A stretch of DNA of 64,000 bases from Janthinobacterium sp. TND4EL3 (GTDB taxonomy: Bacteria > Pseudomonadota > Gammaproteobacteria > Burkholderiales > Burkholderiaceae_D): contig NZ_FTMV01000009.1 in assembly GCF_900156175.1 (NCBI RefSeq), positions 203,153 through 267,152 of the forward strand, in the 5' to 3' direction. Below are positions 16,210-25,049 of this stretch, piece by piece. The notes under the pieces were generated by a model. The model was given only the letters and a program-made list of their open reading frames with translations, was not told where the DNA came from and ran no database searches. The position numbers and the translations under genes were made by a program. Numbering within the stretch: the first letter of the stretch is position 1; each line of letters opens with the position of its first letter.

Positions 16210-19170
16210 TTAAAAGAACTTGTAGCTGGCCGAGAGCGCAAACTGGCGGCCGAACAGGTCCTGGCTATGGTTGTAGCCTTCCCAGCCGTTCGGGTCGTAG
16301 TAGGGCTGCTTGTTGAACGCGTTCTTCACGTTCAGGCCCACGTCCAGGTTCTTGAACGGCTTCCAGCTGAACGCCAGGTTCACCGTCGTGTACGACGGTG
16401 CGCCCTTGCACTGGCCGGCCGGCAGTGATACCGAGGCGGCGGTGCAGTTTTCCGGCGTGTTGTCCTTGTCCCAGGGGCCGTAGGCCCAGCGCGTCTTGCC
16501 CGAGTAGTTGATGAAGACGCTGCTGACGAAGTTGCGGTAGCTCCAGTCCGCATTGACTGTGGCGCGGTAGCGCGGCGAATCGTAGTAGCCGACGGTATTG
16601 CCCTTGATGTCGCTGCCGTCTTCGCCGTCATGGGTATCGCGCTTGCGGATGGTGGCGGCGATGCCGGTACTCAGCTTGCCCCAGTCGCCGAGCGCAAAGC
16701 GCGTGCGCGCGTCGATGTCCACGCCGTCCATCAGGGTGCGGCCGCGGTTCGAATACGAGTTGATCAAGCCGCCCAGGTTGCCCACGGAATACTTCGGCAC
16801 GCCGCCCGCGCACACGCCCGCGTTGGCCGGATTGGCGCACATGGCTGCCACCGCCGCCATATTGCCCCGGTCCGTGTCCGTCAAGTCGTTGCGGATGGCG
16901 CTCGATGTACCGGCCAGGGTCGGGCCGTACTTGTCCACCAGTTCCGTAAACAGCTCGTTGAAGTCCTGGCGCACGATCTCGTCGCGGCGGTTGATGAACC
17001 AGTAATCGATGGAGATGCTCACGTCCTTGGCCGGCTGCAGCACCAGGCCCACGGTCGAAATCTTGGCCTTTTCCGGACGCAGGTTCTGGTTCGGCGGCGT
17101 CAGGCCGCCCACCGTCGTCGAGCAGTTCGAATTGAGCAGGCTCTTGCCCAGGTCCGCATCCGTCGCCACGGTGGACTTCATCAGGGCGCGCGCCATCGCA
17201 TTCGTTTCATCGCAGCGCACCGTGTCGCGGATGCCGCCCACCTGGGCAAACACGCCGCCCGAGCCCGATTCAGCCAGGTTGGGCGCGCGGAAGCCTTCCG
17301 AATACGTCCCGCGCAGCATCAGGTCGGGCCGCGCGCGCCAGATCACGCCCAGCTTGGGCGCCAGGTTGGCCGAAAAATGCGGGTATTTGTCCAGGCGCGC
17401 GGCCGCATTGACTTCCAGTGTGTCGGAAAGCGGCAGCACCACTTCGCCAAACACGGCGGCGATGGTGCGCTTGCCGTCGAACCAGGAACCGCCCTGCTGC
17501 GTGATCAGGCCATTGGCCGCGTCCGCGTTGCCGGGTGTGAGGAAGCTTTCGCGCATGACGTTGGTGCCCACGGCGGCACGCACTTCGCGCCCGCCCAGCT
17601 TGAACAGCGTGCCTTCCAGCTTCGCGTCCCAGGTCATCAATTTGGTCCAGGATTCGATGGCAAAGGTCGGGTAGGCGGCGCGCAGCAGCGCCGCATTGGC
17701 CTCGCTGATTTCGCCGAACTTGTAGGCAGGATTGTCGGAGATATATGTGCGGCCGCTGACGGGATCTTTCGTGAACGGGCCGAACGCCTGCTTGAAGCCA
17801 TTGATATTCAGGTTCGCCGTCTGGAACAGCGTGGAATGGCTGCCCGCCACGCTGAGCGCCGTTTCAAAATCCCAGCCGCCGCCGATGCTGCCGCGCAGGC
17901 CGACGAGCGCGCGGTAGTTTTCATCGACATTCTTCTGGCCGAAATGGCCCGTCGCATCCTGCAGCAGATAGTTCAGGCCTGCCGCGCCGCCCATCTTGGC
18001 CACCATGTCGGCATCGAGCTTGCCCTTCAGGTAGACGTTGTTCGGGCTCAGGAAAGGCGTGGCGAAGGTGTTCAGGGTCGTGCCCGTATTGCGCGCGAAC
18101 CAGTTGTTCGTGCTGCCGCTGTTGAAGCTGGACGGGCCATTCTCGCCGCGCATCTTGATGTGGGTGAACGCACCTTCCGCGAACGCTTCCAGGTCGCCGC
18201 CCAGTTTCAGCCGGCCGCTCAGGTAGGCCGTGGCGCGCTCCGAGGTGGGGCCCGTGTCGAGCTGGTTGGGCAGCGCATTCCATACGCAGCGCGTGCCCGA
18301 CGCCTCGGTGATGCTGTTGTTGCAGCCCGGCGCGGCGCGCTGGGTGCGGGCATTGTTGTTGGCCTTGTCGAAGACAAAGAAGGTCCCCGGGTTCATCACG
18401 CCCGGCTCGCTGCCGACGCCCACGCGCATGTTGGGGATGAAATTGGGATTATTAACATAGAAATATGATGGGCGCTTCTGCCAGGTGTCGGCCAGCGCGA
18501 TGCGGTCGCGCTGGTAGACGTTGACGGAACCATAGATGTTGTAGCCGTCGCTGGCCAGGTCGCCCATGCCATACAGCACGCTGGCCTAACGCTCGCCATA
18601 GGCCTTCACGCTGGGCGAAAACTCCCCGTTGGCGCGCGCTTCCAGGCCCTGGTAGGACTTTTTGGTGATCACGTTGATGACGCCGGCCACGGCATCGGAG
18701 CCATACACGGCCGACGCGCCATCCGTCAAAATCTCCATGCGCTCGATGGCGGCGGCCGGAATTGCGTCGATATTGACGAACATGGTCTGGAAGCCGGCCG
18801 GCGCACCATAGAACGACAGGCGGCGGCCATTGAGCAGCACCAGCGTGCCCTGCGCGCCCATGCCGCGCAGGTTCGCCTGCGAACCGCCGTCCGAGCCCGT
18901 GAACATCGAGCGGAAGTCCTGCTGCGCCGGGCGGGCGGCGGGCAGGTTGTCGAGCACTTGCAGCAAGGTGAGCGCGCCCATGTTTTCGATCTGCTTGGCG
19001 TTGATCACCTGCACGGGCGACGCCGTTTCCGCGTTGATGCGCTTCAGGCTGGAACCCGTCACTTCGACGCGCGCCAGTTTTTCCTCCTCCGCTGCCAGCG
19101 CCGTCGACGCCAGCGCGGTTGAGCCAAGTCCGACCGCCACCATGGCGGCCACCATTTTTTTCATATGCAT
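16210..19170 (-). pseudogene. TonB-dependent receptor interrupted by one in-frame amber codon
   Basis: A full-length receptor frame of 987 codons is broken only by TAG at 18586-18588, after ...SPSVKAYGER and before ASVLYGMGDLASDGYN. Upstream and downstream parts stay in the same frame, with no indel. The first 194 codons give a signal peptide (ATALA-type cleavage near residue 27), a TonB-type start EKLARVEVTGSSLKR and a complete plug (DGASAVYGSDAVAGVINVI); the rest is the barrel, ending ALSASYKFF. ATG 19170 has GGGAGACG upstream. Downstream of the GH31 gene by 97 bp on the same strand, with a hairpin between. It is either a very recent nonsense mutation, a sequencing error or an amber codon that is suppressed; both halves look otherwise unspoiled. 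In context it would be a GalNAc-glycan receptor. Confidence 0.85.
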
Positions 19171-19213
19171 GCTCGTCTCCCTTTTTATAAGTAATTGATG
19201 TTGCAGGCTGCAA

Positions 19214-19242
19214 GAGCCCCTCCCCGGTCCGAAGAGGGGCTC
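19214..19242 (-). terminator. Hairpin between GH31 gene and receptor
   Basis: Perfect 9-bp arms GAGCCCCTC (19214-19222) and GAGGGGCTC (19234-19242) with an 11-nt loop, in the 97-bp gap. There is no T-run on either strand, so it is more likely a partial terminator or a stabilising 3' structure that lowers receptor expression relative to the enzyme. Confidence 0.45.
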
Positions 19243-19267
19243 CTTGTTAGTGAAATGATTGAAGTAG

Positions 19268-22200
19268 TTAGCGCGGCTTGACGGTCGCGCCTTGCGTGCC
19301 GGTCAGTACGGCGTTGGCCCAGTTGCCGCAGACCTGGGCCGGGCGGGCGCCGCGCGCGCCCAGGGTGCGCAAACTGAGCTGGCTCAGGCCGCGCACGTCG
19401 ATTTCGGGCTTGACCACCCCGGGAGCCGTGACCAGGCCGCTGTCATACAGCAGCCGCTCGCCGCTCCAGACCTGGAATTGCAAGCCGCCGGCGCTGCGGC
19501 AGCTATCGTCCACGCCCAGGTCGGCGCGCAGCAGATTCCAGTTGCCCGCCAGTTGCAAGTCGATGCGGCTGGCAGGCCCCACGCCGAGGCCCTTGCGGAA
19601 CCACAGCCCGTTCATGCGCATTTCGGCGGCCTTTCCGGCCGGCCGGTCTTTCGCGACAGTCTTCGGCAGCGCCAGGTCCGACAGGTAGCGCTGCACCTCC
19701 TCGCCTTCGGCAACGCGGTGTTCGAGCACGCGGAATTCGGACAAGGTCACGGGCGCCACGTCGGTCGCCAGTGCCGCGTCGAACGCGCGCGCCACAGGAC
19801 CGGCCTGCGCCGCCGTGACCATCGGGTCGGTGGACGCTGCGCCATCGCCTTCCGGATTTTGCGTGCTCATGACGCGGAAGCGCAGCAAGCGCCCGGCCGT
19901 GGCGGGGAAATTGATCGTCTGCTTGCCCTGTTCCAGCTTGAGGGTGCCCCGCGCAAGCGCCGCGCCCCATTCGCCGTTGTTGTCGCCGATGTAGATTTCG
20001 TAGTCTCGCACCTGGCCATGCTTCCAGTGCTGGTCGTTGCGCGGCGCCAGTTCGATGCCATCGACCAGGCGGCGTTCCGTAAAGCCGATCACCCATTCAT
20101 GCGGACCGCTTTTCACGGACGGGCTGCGCACGGTACGGAACCACGTCTCGGGCTTGCCGTCGAAGGCGTTTTCCAGCGGGTAGCCGCTTTCTTCCGCAGG
20201 ACGCGCCACCACCTGCATGGCGTCGGCCGGCAAGGCGCGGCCCGGCACGGGGGCGGCCGGGAAGTCGGCATCGATACGCGCCACGGCCAGCGCGCCGGCC
20301 ACCTGCAAGGCCAGGGGCTGGCGGATATCCTGCGCCGCCACTTTCACGTGCAGGGTGCCCTGGCGGTCGGCAGGATCAAAGAACCAGGCATCAAGCGCCT
20401 TGTCGTAGGCGGCGCGGTCGGCGGATGCCGCGAGCAGCCGTTCGCCCGCCTTGACGGCGGCAGGTCGCTGGCCCGCCAGCATGCGCAGCGCATAGCCGCG
20501 GCGCGCTTCCTGGCCCTGGTAGCTGCCATCGACGGCGCCGATGTCGACCTGCACGTCGGCGCCCGTCTGGCGCATGCGGATGACTTGCTGGCTGAAGGCG
20601 CCGCCCTGGTACTGGCGCGTGTTGCCATCGTCTTCATACAGCGTGTACTCGGAGTCGCCGTGCGGATAAACGTCCAGCGTGAGCTGGTCCTTCGGTTTCT
20701 GGCCGTCGTACAGCATTTCCGGATACATGGGCAGGATGGCGCCGGCGCGGACAAAAACCGGCAACTTGTCCAGGGTCACCTGCAGGTCCAGGTCCCGTCC
20801 CTTGGCGTCCGCCGTGGCCTGGCGGCCATCCCAGTAGTCGTACCACGTGCCCTGCGGCAGATGAATGCCCTTGCGCCAGCCGCCGCTGACGGCCTGGCTG
20901 CGATAGACGGGCGCCACCAGCACGTCACGCCCCAGCAGGAACTGGTATTTGTAGGCTTCCGTGTAGGCGGCCGGGTCTTGCGGATAATCCCACATCAGGC
21001 CGCGCACCAGCGGCGCGCCCGATTGCTCCGCTTCGCGCACCAGGGTATACATATACGGCGTCAAGCGCATCTTGAGCTTCAGATAGCGGCGGTTGATGTC
21101 GCGGTACGGCTCGTCGAACCACCACGGATGCTTGCGCTCGGCCGCGGCCCAGCCGGACATGCCCATCAGGACGGGCGTAAAACTCTTCCACTGCAAGTCG
21201 CGCAGATAGGTTTCCGGGCTGCCGCCGAAGATGGCATCGACGTCGCCGGACGCATACGCCTGGCCGGACAGGCCCGAGCCGATCAGGGTCGGGATATGCC
21301 AGCGGATGTAGTCCCAGCTGGCGCTCTGGTCGCCCGTCCACGCCACGGCGTAGCGCTGGATGCCGGCCCAGCCCATCACCGTCCACAAAAACGGCCGGCT
21401 GTCGGAGTTGTTCAGGATGCCGTCGTAGGCCGACTTGTTCGCATCCATGGCAAATTGATATCCCTTGCCGGTCCACGCCACGTCCAGCTTTTGCACGCGG
21501 CTGCCCGCCTGGCCCACTTCCCAGGCGATCTTGTCGACGCCGTTTTCCGTCCACAGGCCCGTGCGAAAGCCATAGCCGGCCAGGCCCTTCACCGTTTCCG
21601 GCAGATTCGTGTAGCCGCAGCCGTAACCGTCGTTGGGCAGGATCCAGCCACCCGGCATGTCGTGTTCGCGGTACTGGCGCGCCACGGTTTCCACCACGTC
21701 CGGCGTCTTGCCCGTGGGGCCGTCCGTCCAGCCTTTGGGTACGGAACCGGGCTTTTTCACGTTGTCGCCATCGTTGTAGCAATCGGCGTCGCCGTATTCG
21801 AGCGCCCAGCGGGGCAGCATGCGCGCGCGGCCCGTCAAGTCCGTGTAGCGGGCGACGACGTCGCGCAGGTCCTTGCCGACGAAGAAATACGCGTCGAAGC
21901 GGCCTTCCGCGTGCTGCAGCGAGATCTGCTGGCTGTCGCGCAAATCGTAATTACCGTCGGACCAGGTATTGCGCAACACGCCCCAGCCTCGTGAACTCAT
22001 CAAAAATGGCGCGGGATTCGGACGGTCGCCCTCTTCCCAGCCGCCCGAATACGACACGGGCACCTGCTTGCCCCGGAATTCGAAGCGTCCATTCTGCTGG
22101 CCGCCGCCGAAATAACGCTCGCCCGGCTGGCTCGACAGCACCTGCACGCCCTGCTTGTCGTCGAGCGACAGCGGCTGCACCTCGCGCCACAGCGGCACCG

Positions 22201-22618
22201 CATCGCCCTTGCGGTACAAGGTAAAGCGCAAGGGTTTGCGGTCGATGCGCAGGCTCAGGACTTCGGTGCTGATCACGATATGGTCGGCCTGCTCGCTGAC
22301 CTGGTAGGCCACCTGCGCGGCCGGCTGGCCCACGACGATGGGCGCTGCCTTGTCGCCCGGCCCCGTCAAGCCTGCCTTGCCGCCCGCCTGGATGCGCAGC
22401 ACGTCCGCCTGCGGCAGGCTGATACGCAGCTGCACGCCCGTGTCGCTGCGCACGTCCCAGCGCAGGCCCTCGCCCTTGGCCACGTCGGCTGGATGCACGG
22501 CGGACAGGCTCTGCAGATTGCCGATGGGCGCGGCCTGCAGGCCAGGGGCGGCCAAGGTGGCAAGGGCGGCGAGAACGCAGGCGGCAAGGGCGCGGCGGGG
22601 AAGCGGGAGAGGTTTCAT
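19268..22618 (-). CDS. Secreted GH31 glycosidase, probable alpha-N-acetylgalactosaminidase (1116 aa)
   Basis: Glycoside hydrolase family 31 enzyme with a signal peptide (cleavage near residue 30). The N-terminal beta domain is followed by a (beta/alpha)8 domain from about 265 to 640. Candidate catalytic residues are Asp379 (nucleophile, KLDVAW) and Asp430 (acid/base, AWTGDQSASWDYI), a spacing of 51 that is close to the 53 I remember for the E. faecalis GH31 alpha-GalNAcase. The GSGLSGQAYASGDVD region also fits that subfamily. The C-terminal part holds an F5/8-type C (CBM32-like) module (about 815-960) and an NPCBM-like module (about 985-1110), both sugar-binding. First gene after the divergent control region; ATG 22618 has only a weak TGAAAG ribosome site. 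The family call is firm; the GalNAc specificity rests on motifs and on the aga operon next door, and an alpha-glucosidase or alpha-galactosidase activity is the alternative. Confidence 0.88.
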   Translation of the reverse strand: MKPLPLPRRALAACVLAALATLAAPGLQAAPIGNLQSLSAVHPADVAKGEGLRWDVRSDTGVQLRISLPQADVLRIQAGGKAGLTGPGDKAAPIVVGQPAAQVAYQVSEQADHIVISTEVLSLRIDRKPLRFTLYRKGDAVPLWREVQPLSLDDKQGVQVLSSQPGERYFGGGQQNGRFEFRGKQVPVSYSGGWEEGDRPNPAPFLMSSRGWGVLRNTWSDGNYDLRDSQQISLQHAEGRFDAYFFVGKDLRDVVARYTDLTGRARMLPRWALEYGDADCYNDGDNVKKPGSVPKGWTDGPTGKTPDVVETVARQYREHDMPGGWILPNDGYGCGYTNLPETVKGLAGYGFRTGLWTENGVDKIAWEVGQAGSRVQKLDVAWTGKGYQFAMDANKSAYDGILNNSDSRPFLWTVMGWAGIQRYAVAWTGDQSASWDYIRWHIPTLIGSGLSGQAYASGDVDAIFGGSPETYLRDLQWKSFTPVLMGMSGWAAAERKHPWWFDEPYRDINRRYLKLKMRLTPYMYTLVREAEQSGAPLVRGLMWDYPQDPAAYTEAYKYQFLLGRDVLVAPVYRSQAVSGGWRKGIHLPQGTWYDYWDGRQATADAKGRDLDLQVTLDKLPVFVRAGAILPMYPEMLYDGQKPKDQLTLDVYPHGDSEYTLYEDDGNTRQYQGGAFSQQVIRMRQTGADVQVDIGAVDGSYQGQEARRGYALRMLAGQRPAAVKAGERLLAASADRAAYDKALDAWFFDPADRQGTLHVKVAAQDIRQPLALQVAGALAVARIDADFPAAPVPGRALPADAMQVVARPAEESGYPLENAFDGKPETWFRTVRSPSVKSGPHEWVIGFTERRLVDGIELAPRNDQHWKHGQVRDYEIYIGDNNGEWGAALARGTLKLEQGKQTINFPATAGRLLRFRVMSTQNPEGDGAASTDPMVTAAQAGPVARAFDAALATDVAPVTLSEFRVLEHRVAEGEEVQRYLSDLALPKTVAKDRPAGKAAEMRMNGLWFRKGLGVGPASRIDLQLAGNWNLLRADLGVDDSCRSAGGLQFQVWSGERLLYDSGLVTAPGVVKPEIDVRGLSQLSLRTLGARGARPAQVCGNWANAVLTGTQGATVKPR

Positions 22619-22650
22619 CAGACGGCTTTCAGGATCGAAGTGATGGAAAT

Positions 22651-22679
22651 ACTTTAAGAAGAAAAATAAATATCGTCAA
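22651..22679 (-). promoter_or_regulatory. Predicted promoter of the GH31-receptor unit
   Basis: Minus-strand TTGACG (22674-22679), 17-bp spacer, TAAAGT (22651-22656), about 26 nt from the expected transcript start to the GH31 ATG. Conserved with 15862-15890. Confidence 0.65.
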
Positions 22680-22905
22680 CCAAAAGAAAGTTAAAGCGTC
22701 AATTTATTAATAAAATGCCCAAAATTGGCGCATTTATCTTACGTTTCACCAAAATGTCACAAAACATACTTTCGTTATCGTGGCATTTCAGCGACAAGCC
22801 GCGCAGCCACGGGCTTTTGCGCTGCACTGCAGCACGCCTGAAGCCCGTTAAAACGACATTATTTCGCAAGCCACACAAGTATTTACTTTCGTTTTACTTT
22901 CGTAT

Positions 22906-22934
22906 TTGACTTTTCGAAATTTAGTATTTATGCT
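22906..22934 (+). promoter_or_regulatory. Predicted promoter of the aga operon
   Basis: TTGACT (22906-22911) and TATGCT (22929-22934) are separated by 17 bp, about 22 nt before the expected agaS start of transcription to ATG distance. CTTTC repeats at 22886 and 22897 sit directly upstream of the -35, placing a repressor over the promoter. Confidence 0.6.
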
Positions 22935-22963
22935 TTCTCCAACAAACACTTTACTGACCTCTC

Positions 22964-24100
22964 ATGACTACCCTTCTTCAGCGTGACATTCAAACCTGGC
23001 GCGACATCGGCGGCCTGCACACGGCCGAGGAAATCGCCCACCAGCCCGCCATCTGGCGCGCGCTGGCCGGCATTTTGCGCAAGGAGCAAGCCAGCCTGGC
23101 TGCCTTCCTGGGCGACGCGCTGTCCAATCCGCAGCAGCGCGTCATCCTGACGGGCGCCGGCAGCTCGGCCTATGTGGGCGAAATCGTCGTCGACACCCTG
23201 AACGCGGCCTGGCCAGCGCAGATCCGCGCCATCGCCACCACCACCCTGCTGACGCACCATGAGCTGTACCTGGAAGCGGATGCGCCCACCCTGCTCGTCT
23301 CGTTTGCCCGCAGCGGCGACAGCCCGGAAAGCCTGGCGGCCGTGGAACTGCTGCGGCAGGTCGTGCCCGGCGCGCGCTTCCTGAACATCACCTGCAACGC
23401 CGATGGCAAGCTGGCACGCCAAGGCGCCAACGATGTCAATACATACAACCTGCTGATGCCGCAAGGCAGCTGCGACCGCGGCTTCGCCATGACCAGCAGC
23501 TTTAGCAGCATGCTGCTGGCAGCCCTGTCGGTACTGGGCAAGGACGTCGACGTGGCGCGCCTGGACACCCTGGCGCAGCTGGGCGAAGACGCCTTGCGCA
23601 ACTGGTCGGCTCCCGTGGCGGAGCTGGGCTCGCAGCCGGTACAGCGCGTGGTCTACCTGGGCAGCGGCCCGCTGGAAGCGCTGGCCAAGGAAGCGGCCCT
23701 GAAAATCCTGGAATTGACGGGCGGCCGCGTGATGGCGATGGCAAATACCGCGCTGGGCTTTCGCCACGGCCCGAAATCGGCCGTTACCACGGAATCCCTG
23801 GTGATCCTGCTGCGCAGCAGCAAGCCGCTGGCGCGCCAGTACGAAGACGATCTATTGAAGGAACTGCAGCGCGACAGCGTGGCGCAGCGCTGCCTGACGG
23901 TGGGTATCGGCGGCGACCTGTCGGCCGACGCGCCGGCCTGGCCCGACGCCTGGCTGGCCCCGCTGTGGCTGCTGATGGCGCAGCAATATGCGCTGCACCA
24001 GTCCGCGCTGCTGCAACTGCGCCCCGACAATCCATTTGCCGGCGGCATCGTCAACCGTGTCGTGCAGGGCGTCACCATCTATGGCCATGACCAATTCTAA
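22964..24100 (+). CDS. agaS: AgaS-type SIS-domain sugar-phosphate deaminase/isomerase (378 aa)
   Basis: Predicted galactosamine-6-phosphate deaminase/isomerase, converting GalN-6-P to tagatose-6-P and ammonia in the cytoplasm. Two SIS domains are visible: the first with TGAGSSAYVGE and SFARSGDSPES (phosphosugar loop), the second with LGSGPLEALAKEAALKI and a C-terminal DNPFAGGIVNRVVQG. First gene of the plus-strand operon. ATG 22964 has no clear Shine-Dalgarno sequence, so initiation may depend on a short leader. AgaS and the GlmS-like SIS proteins are hard to tell apart by motif, but the neighbours (ROK kinase, KbaZ-like protein, deacetylase, AgaR) are exactly those of GalNAc catabolism. Confidence 0.9.
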   Translation: MTTLLQRDIQTWRDIGGLHTAEEIAHQPAIWRALAGILRKEQASLAAFLGDALSNPQQRVILTGAGSSAYVGEIVVDTLNAAWPAQIRAIATTTLLTHHELYLEADAPTLLVSFARSGDSPESLAAVELLRQVVPGARFLNITCNADGKLARQGANDVNTYNLLMPQGSCDRGFAMTSSFSSMLLAALSVLGKDVDVARLDTLAQLGEDALRNWSAPVAELGSQPVQRVVYLGSGPLEALAKEAALKILELTGGRVMAMANTALGFRHGPKSAVTTESLVILLRSSKPLARQYEDDLLKELQRDSVAQRCLTVGIGGDLSADAPAWPDAWLAPLWLLMAQQYALHQSALLQLRPDNPFAGGIVNRVVQGVTIYGHDQF

Positions 24101-25049
24101 TCACACCGCCGGTTATCACGGCATCGACATCGGCGGCAGCAAGATGGAGCTGGTGGGCTTTCATGACGACGATGGCGTGCTGACGGAAGCGTTCCGCGAG
24201 CGCGTGGCCACGCCGGGCGACGATTTTGCCGCCTTCGTGCAGGCGATCGTCGACCTGGTGGCGCGCGGCGACGCGGCGCTGGGCACGACGGCGCCTGTCG
24301 GCATCGGTTTACCCGGCGTGATCGACAGCGCCAGCGGCCGGCAACTGAGCTCCAACGTGCCGGCCCTGAACGGCCGCCTGGTGGCGCAGACCCTGCAGCA
24401 GGCCTTAAAACGTCCAGTCGCCATCGGCAACGATTGCCAGTGTTTCGCCCTGTCGGAAGCGCAGGGCGGCGCGGCCGACCATGCCGCCAGCATGTTCGGC
24501 GCCATCCTCGGCACGGGCGCCGGCGGCGGCTATTGCGTGGGCGGCCGGCTGCTGCGCGGCTTTAACGGCGTGGCCGGCGAATGGGGCCACTGGAGCCTGC
24601 CCGCCACCCTGCTGGCGCAGCACGGTTTGATCGACTACGCCTGCCCGTGCGGCAAGACGGGCTGCCTGGAACGCTACGTCTCCGGCCCCGCCATGAGCAA
24701 GTTGTATGCGCATTTTGGCGGCGAAGGCACAGAAGCGCTGGCCACGCTGGCCATTATCGGCCGCGCCAACATGGGCGACGCCATTGCCCAGCGCACGGTG
24801 GCCGTGCACCTCGACGTGCTGGGCCACGCCCTGGCCGGCCTGGTACTGGCCTACGACCCGCACGTCATCGTGCTCGGCGGCGGCCTGTCCAAGCTGCCGC
24901 ACCTGTACGACAAGCTCCCGGCCGCCGTGAAGCGCCATTTGTTCCCCGGCGTGCACGTGCCGCCCATCCTGCCGCCCCGCTTTGGCGACGCCGGCGGCGC
25001 GCGCGGCGCGGCCCTTTTGATACGACAACATATAAAGGCGTCAACATGA
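24081..25049 (+). CDS. agaK: ROK-family sugar kinase, probable GalNAc kinase AgaK (322 aa)
   Basis: ATP-dependent kinase expected to phosphorylate free GalNAc at O6 after permease uptake. ROK hallmarks in order: DIGGSK phosphate loop (about 16-21), GIGLPGVID, GNDCQCFALSEAQGG (contains the catalytic Asp), GTGAGGG, GEWGHW and the zinc motif CPCGKTGCLE. It overlaps the end of agaS by 20 bp (or 14 bp if ATG 24087 is used) and ends in ATGATG shared with the next gene, showing tight translational coupling. ROK kinases also include glucokinase and GlcNAc kinase; the GalNAc role is from context, as in Shewanella-type aga operons. Confidence 0.88.
   Translation: MAMTNSNHTAGYHGIDIGGSKMELVGFHDDDGVLTEAFRERVATPGDDFAAFVQAIVDLVARGDAALGTTAPVGIGLPGVIDSASGRQLSSNVPALNGRLVAQTLQQALKRPVAIGNDCQCFALSEAQGGAADHAASMFGAILGTGAGGGYCVGGRLLRGFNGVAGEWGHWSLPATLLAQHGLIDYACPCGKTGCLERYVSGPAMSKLYAHFGGEGTEALATLAIIGRANMGDAIAQRTVAVHLDVLGHALAGLVLAYDPHVIVLGGGLSKLPHLYDKLPAAVKRHLFPGVHVPPILPPRFGDAGGARGAALLIRQHIKAST

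Larger units (their letters stand above)
22651..22934. promoter_or_regulatory. Divergent AgaR-type control region, copy 2
   Basis: Almost the whole 345-bp gap between the GH31 gene and agaS is regulatory. It holds a leftward promoter in block A, an identical 15-bp block B (22769-22783), and block C (22885-22916), where CTTTCG occurs twice just upstream of and into the -35 of the rightward promoter. Such CTTTC direct repeats fit the operators I recall for the DeoR-family repressor AgaR, whose gene lies 3.5 kb downstream. Binding is inferred. The stretch 22800-22880 shows no conserved element. Confidence 0.6.

Noticed and set aside
16210..18579. Treating the second half of the interrupted receptor as its own gene
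   Set aside because: It would begin at GTG inside the barrel, without signal peptide, plug or ribosome site.
16630..21994. Two long plus-strand open frames (16630-18468 and 19292-21994)
   Set aside because: They lie opposite the second receptor and the GH31 gene and show no family motif, only Arg/His/Ala/Val-rich antisense composition.
22964..24100. Calling the SIS protein a GlcN-6-P deaminase or GlmS-like enzyme
   Set aside because: It lacks the glutaminase domain of GlmS, and its operon partners are those of GalNAc, not GlcNAc, catabolism.
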